Source of the DNA: CAVQCJ01 sp963771835
Lineage (GTDB): Bacteria > Actinomycetota > Actinomycetes > Prado026
Direction: 5' to 3'
Assembly (NCBI GenBank): GCA_963771835.1
Contig: CAVYVA010000002.1
Coordinates: forward strand, 992,001-1,056,000
DNA: 64,000 nt
Shown piece after piece: positions 60,451-64,000 of this stretch (within the stretch, counting starts at the first letter, position 1; every line of letters starts with the position of its first letter). The notes below the pieces were generated by a model that saw only the letters and a list, made by a program, of their open reading frames with translations, was not told the DNA's origin and made no database searches. The translations under genes and the position numbers were made by a program.

Positions 60451-60665
60451 GTGCCGGAAGGTACGGAAGCAGACCTCTGGTGCGACAGGCCCGAATGGTC
60501 CAAACCGAAGTGGCCCGGATGGACTATGGACAATCCGGCCCGCAGGGGCGTCCAATCCGCGCGCTGCGGGCGCCAGCCGCCTGTGGTCGGAGCCTAGCGG
60601 CCGACCGGCCCGGCGCGCCGCAGGTTGCGCGGGCCCGGCGCGTCGGGCCACGTACCCTGTTGACC

Positions 60666-63053
60666 ATGGCTCCCCCTGACATCCGCGGCGTGTCCGCGGG
60701 GGCGGCGAGGTTCATGCTCGCCGTGGCCGTCAGCGTGGTCGCGGGAGTGCTCGTCGCCGGCCTGGTGATGCCGCTGGTGGCCGGCGCGGGCGTGATGGCC
60801 AAGACCGCCAGCCAGGACTTCGAGAACCTCCCCAGCGCCCTGGTCCAGCCGGTGCTGCCGCAGCAGACCAAGATCTTCACTGCGGACGGCAAGCTGCTGG
60901 CCACCATCTACTCGCAGAACCGCCGGGTCGTCCCGATCGCGCAGATCAGCCCGCTGCTGCAGAAGGCCATCGTGTCGATCGAGGACAGCCGGTTCTACGA
61001 GCACAACGGCGTCGACCTGCGCGGCCTGGCCAGGGCCCTGGTCTCGAACGCCCAGGGCGGCTCGGTGCAGGGCGGCTCGACGCTGACCCAGCAGTACGTC
61101 AAGAACGTGCTGGTGCTCACGGCCACCACCGACGAGGACCGCGCCAACGCCATCGCCCGGACGCCGGCCCGCAAGCTGCGCGAGATGCGGCTCGCCCTCG
61201 GCCTGGAGAAGGTCTGGACCAAGTCGCAGATCCTCGAGGGCTACCTGAACATCGCGTACTTCGGCGACGGCGCCTACGGCGCCGAGGCGGCTGCCGAGCG
61301 GTACTTCGGGGTGCACGCCTCGCAGCTCACCCTGCCCCAGGCCGCGACCCTGGCGGGCATCGTCCAGTCGCCGGTCTCGTACGACCCGCTCAACAACCCG
61401 ACCCTGTCGCAGAAGCGGCGCAACGTGGTGCTCGAGCGGATGAACCAGCTCGGGGCCATCAGCGACGACGACTACGCCAAGGCCTCGGTGCTCCCGATGG
61501 ACAAGACGCTGCACCCGAAGGACCCGCCCAACGGCTGCTCCACCTCGATCGCGCCGTACTTCTGCAACTACGTCGTCAAGACGATCAAGTCCGACCCGTT
61601 CTTCGGCAAGACGGCCGCCGACCGGGCCGCGTTCCTGTCCCGCGGCTACACGATCCGCACCACGCTGGACTCCAGGGCGCAGGCGTACGCGCAGGGAGTC
61701 CTCGACCACAAGGTCCCGATCACCGACAAGCACGGGGCCGCGATCTCGGTCCTCCAGCCGGGCACCGGCAACATCCTCGTGATGGCCCAGAACCGCATCT
61801 GGGGGATCGGCAAGGGCAACCAGTACACGACCTACAACTACAACGTCGAGCGCAAGACGCCGCCGGACAAGCAGGGTCTGCAGACCTCGTACAACGGCGT
61901 GGGCTTCCAGACCGGTTCGACGTTCAAGCCGTTCGTGCTCGCGGCCGCGCTGCTCGACAAGATCCCGGTGAACACGGTGATGAAGGCGCCGACCTTCGTC
62001 GTGCCCACCGGCTACACGGACTGCCAGGGCCACGACGTCTCCGACCCGCACGACAAGGTCTACAACGACGAGGGCGGCGCGGGGACGTACGACATGCGCA
62101 CGGCGACGTGGGCATCGGTGAACACGTACTTCATGAAGCTGGAGCGGATGACCGGGCTGTGCAAGCCGGCGCAGATCGCCCAGTCCATGGGGCTGCACAA
62201 GCCGGACGGCACCCCGCTCAACCAGGTGCCGACGCTCACCCTCGGCGTCAACCCCATCTCGCCGCTGCACATGGCCGAGGCGTACGCATCGTTCGCCGCG
62301 CACGGCATGCACTGCTCGCCCCGGTCGATCCTGACGATCACGCTCGGGACCAAGCCGATCACCGTGCCCAAGCCGAGCTGCAAGCAGGTCCTTGACCCGA
62401 AGATCGCCGACGGCGTCACGGCCCTGCTGGCCGGCGTCATCGACGGCCCCTACTCCGGGCGCACCGGCGCGAAGGAGTCGATCGGGCGGCCGGCGGCCGG
62501 CAAGACCGGCACCACCGACGGCCACGTCAACGTCTGGTTCTGCGGCTTCACCCCGCAGCTCGCCGGGGCTGCCTGGGTCGGCGACCCGACCGGTTCGGGA
62601 GCGGCCAAGTGGTCGATGAAGAGCGTCACCATCGGGGGGCACCACTACAGCCCCGCGTTCGGCAACAACCTGCCGGGACCGATGTGGAAGGCCGTCATGG
62701 ACTTCATGTCCCAGGGCCTGCCCGCGGAGAAGTTCAACCCGGTCGACCAGTCCGTGATCCGCGGGTTCACCACCAAGGTCCCGGACGTCACCGGGATGCC
62801 GGCGGCCAAGGCTCTCAAGCTGCTCTCCGACGCCGGGTTCACCCCGCAGCTGGCGACCAAGGCGGTGCCGTCGCTGCTCCCGGCGGGCATCGTCGTCCGG
62901 ACCAGCCCGAAGGGCGGTTCGTCCATCGGCAGCGGGTCGACGATCATCGTGTACGTCAGCAGCGGCAAGCCACCGCCGACACCGACCCCACCGCCGACCA
63001 CCAGCCCGTCGCCGACGACGACGCCGACCCCACCCGGCGGCATCACCCCCTGA
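60666..63053 (+). CDS. ponA: Class A penicillin-binding protein with a C-terminal PASTA domain
   Basis: A 795-residue bifunctional peptidoglycan synthase. It has an N-terminal membrane anchor (about 15-40), a GT51 transglycosylase (VSIEDSRFYEHNGVD, QGGSTLTQQYVKN, about 95-260) and a transpeptidase with SxxK in GSTFKPF, SxN in ASVNTYF and KTG in AGKTGTTDG. One PASTA repeat follows (TTKVPDVTGMPAAKALKLLS, about 700-765), then a Pro/Thr tail. ATG at 60666. Divergent from wblA over a 215-bp shared region with a TGGAC-TA-TGGAC repeat near 60522-60533. Ends at a 24-bp hairpin. Confidence 0.94.
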   Translation: MAPPDIRGVSAGAARFMLAVAVSVVAGVLVAGLVMPLVAGAGVMAKTASQDFENLPSALVQPVLPQQTKIFTADGKLLATIYSQNRRVVPIAQISPLLQKAIVSIEDSRFYEHNGVDLRGLARALVSNAQGGSVQGGSTLTQQYVKNVLVLTATTDEDRANAIARTPARKLREMRLALGLEKVWTKSQILEGYLNIAYFGDGAYGAEAAAERYFGVHASQLTLPQAATLAGIVQSPVSYDPLNNPTLSQKRRNVVLERMNQLGAISDDDYAKASVLPMDKTLHPKDPPNGCSTSIAPYFCNYVVKTIKSDPFFGKTAADRAAFLSRGYTIRTTLDSRAQAYAQGVLDHKVPITDKHGAAISVLQPGTGNILVMAQNRIWGIGKGNQYTTYNYNVERKTPPDKQGLQTSYNGVGFQTGSTFKPFVLAAALLDKIPVNTVMKAPTFVVPTGYTDCQGHDVSDPHDKVYNDEGGAGTYDMRTATWASVNTYFMKLERMTGLCKPAQIAQSMGLHKPDGTPLNQVPTLTLGVNPISPLHMAEAYASFAAHGMHCSPRSILTITLGTKPITVPKPSCKQVLDPKIADGVTALLAGVIDGPYSGRTGAKESIGRPAAGKTGTTDGHVNVWFCGFTPQLAGAAWVGDPTGSGAAKWSMKSVTIGGHHYSPAFGNNLPGPMWKAVMDFMSQGLPAEKFNPVDQSVIRGFTTKVPDVTGMPAAKALKLLSDAGFTPQLATKAVPSLLPAGIVVRTSPKGGSSIGSGSTIIVYVSSGKPPPTPTPPPTTSPSPTTTPTPPGGITP

Positions 63054-63079
63054 TCGGGCACCTCGACCGGGCCCGTCAC

Positions 63080-63130
63080 GAACCTACGGGCAGGTAAGGC
63101 CGGATTCCGGCCTTACCTGCCCGTAGGTTC
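63080..63130. terminator. Bidirectional terminator: perfect 24-bp stem, 3-nt loop
   Basis: Arms 63080-63103 and 63107-63130 are exact reverse complements around ATT. It fills the gap between the convergent PBP gene (stop 63053) and the YqeY-like gene (stop 63135). One of the strongest structures in the window; no U-tract. Confidence 0.9.
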
Positions 63131-63134
63131 CGCT

Positions 63135-63614
63135 CTAGAGGCCGAGCTGGCGGCGTACCTCGGCGGCGACGCGGCCGCCCTCGGCCGAGGCGCCCACCTG
63201 GGGCCGCACGATCTGCATCACCGCACCCATCGCCCGCGGACCCTCGGCCCCGTCCGCCCTGGCCTGCTCGACGGCGGCTGCCACGATGCCGGCCAGCTCG
63301 TCGTCGGCCATGGCGGTCGGCAGGTACCCCTCCAGGACCACCAGCTCGGCGCGCTCCCGGTCCGCGAGCTCGCTGCGGCCGGCCCCGTCGTACACCTCCG
63401 CCGACTCGCGCCGCTTCTTGGCCTCCCGGACCAGGACCGCCGTGACCTCGTCGTCGCTGAGCTCCCGGGCCGTGTCCCCGGCGACCTCCTCGTTGGTCAC
63501 GGCGGTCAGCGCCATCCGCAGCGTCGCCGTGCGCACCTCGTCCCGGGCCCGCATCGAGTCGGTCAGGTCGGCGTGCAGGCGGGTCTTGAGCGCCTCATCC
63601 GTACGGTCGGTCAT
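63135..63614 (-). CDS. GatB/YqeY-domain protein
   Basis: A 159-residue YqeY-family protein: LKTRLHADLTDSMRARDEVR, TATLRMALTAVTNEEVA, VREAKKRRESAEVYDGAGR, ERAELVVLEGYLP and the C-terminal MGAVMQIVRPQVGASAEGGR. Related to the tRNA-binding tail of the amidotransferase subunit GatB; a stand-alone role is unproven. The ATG at 63614 begins at the conserved N-terminus. Convergent with the PBP gene and divergent from the metallophosphoesterase. Confidence 0.92.
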   Translation of the reverse strand: MTDRTDEALKTRLHADLTDSMRARDEVRTATLRMALTAVTNEEVAGDTARELSDDEVTAVLVREAKKRRESAEVYDGAGRSELADRERAELVVLEGYLPTAMADDELAGIVAAAVEQARADGAEGPRAMGAVMQIVRPQVGASAEGGRVAAEVRRQLGL

Positions 63615-63663
63615 GCGCGCCAAGCATGTCAGCCGCCGGAGGGCGCCATGCGACCATGGCTGG

Positions 63664-64000
63664 GTGCACCCCGTGACCGCCGGCCTGCTCGGCAGCGCCG
63701 CCGTGGCGGCTGCCGGGCTCACCTACTCGGCCGGGTACGAGGTCCGCTCGTTCCGGCTGCGGCACGTCACCGTCCCGGTGCTGAGCCCCGGCCAGCCCCC
63801 GATGCGCGTCCTGCAGGTCACCGACCTGCACATGACCCCCGGCCAGCGCAGCAAGCAGGACTGGGTCCGCGGCCTCGCCGACCTCGAGCCCGACCTCGTC
63901 ATCGACACCGGCGACAACCTCGCGCACGTCGGAGGCGGTGCCCGCCGTCCTGCGCGCCCTCGAGCCGCTGCTCGAGCGGCCCGGCGCCTTCGTCTTCGGC
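63664..64000 (+). pseudogene. Metallophosphoesterase, N-terminal part, frameshifted and cut by the window edge
   Basis: The GTG at 63664 opens a frame with a hydrophobic N-terminus (AGLLGSAAVAAAGLTYSAGY), then MRVLQVTDLHMTPGQRSKQD and DLVIDTGDNLAHV, the first two metal-binding blocks (DxH, GDN) of calcineurin-like phosphoesterases. At 63931-63932 one surplus G shifts the frame. Beyond it the expected continuation (EAVPAVLRALEPLLERPGAF, then VFG) is in another frame up to the edge. The gene is otherwise well preserved, so a sequence error is likely. Divergent from the YqeY gene, next to the PBP as in other actinomycetes. Confidence 0.78.

Overview
The window is chromosomal DNA from a high-GC, Gram-positive actinomycete. 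The evidence is the GC-rich codon use, frequent GTG starts, many ATGA/GTGA gene overlaps, and marker genes typical of the phylum: a BldG-type anti-sigma antagonist, a WblA-type WhiB protein, the actinobacterial tad/Rv3654c-type pilus genes, a MarP protease, and a topA without zinc fingers but with a basic tail. I cannot name a genus. From about 28.5 kb rightward the gene order (holB-tmk, topA, methyltransferase, hppA, rsbW-like/bldG, tad genes, HAD, acs, marP, nudix, nth, crp, MBL, nudix, RidA, two ArsA-like ATPases, wblA, class A PBP, yqeY, metallophosphoesterase) is, from memory, the conserved core order of Streptomyces and relatives.

Region 1 (1-23.05 kb) is an accessory aromatic-acid catabolism block. 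A minus-strand set (IclR regulator, pobA, MetE-like gene) lies divergent from a plus-strand protocatechuate operon in the order pcaF-H-G-B-(D)-C-I. Two near-identical palindromes bracket the IclR gene and are probable operators. pcaD is decayed and pcaJ is absent, so this locus cannot complete the beta-ketoadipate pathway alone. An eleven-gene minus-strand operon follows: livK-G-F-H-M, aldehyde dehydrogenase, enoyl-CoA hydratase, acetoacetyl-CoA-synthetase-like ligase, 3-hydroxyacyl-CoA dehydrogenase, amidohydrolase, PaaX-type regulator. It faces a second IclR gene and a frameshifted aldehyde dehydrogenase. My working model is uptake and CoA-dependent, beta-oxidation-like side-chain removal from an aromatic (phenylpropanoid-type) acid, feeding 4-hydroxybenzoate to PobA and then protocatechuate to the pca enzymes.

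Region 2 (23.05-29.3 kb) is sparse. It holds a tRNA-Thr(CGT), an exported TAP-like hydrolase, a small membrane protein and three unrelated small lipoproteins (one frameshifted), with short direct repeats and gene-poor stretches. An integrase-like remnant at the left edge and this tRNA suggest that region 1 could be an old island, but no attachment repeats were found.

Region 3 (29.3-64 kb) is core genome: replication (holB, tmk, topA), a proton-pumping pyrophosphatase, BldG and its partner, a tad pilus cluster, acetate activation, MarP and nudix/nth repair, an RsiG-like protein with a clear cyclic-di-GMP-type signature, Crp, a five-gene housekeeping operon, paired ArsA-like ATPases, wblA and a PASTA-containing class A PBP. 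Long perfect hairpins (13-24 bp arms) mark several gene ends.

Caution: at least seven sites in six otherwise well-preserved genes (plus pcaD) each carry one surplus base, mostly in C or G runs. This looks more like an insertion-type sequence error than biology, except in pcaD, which also has an in-frame nonsense codon and a large internal deletion.
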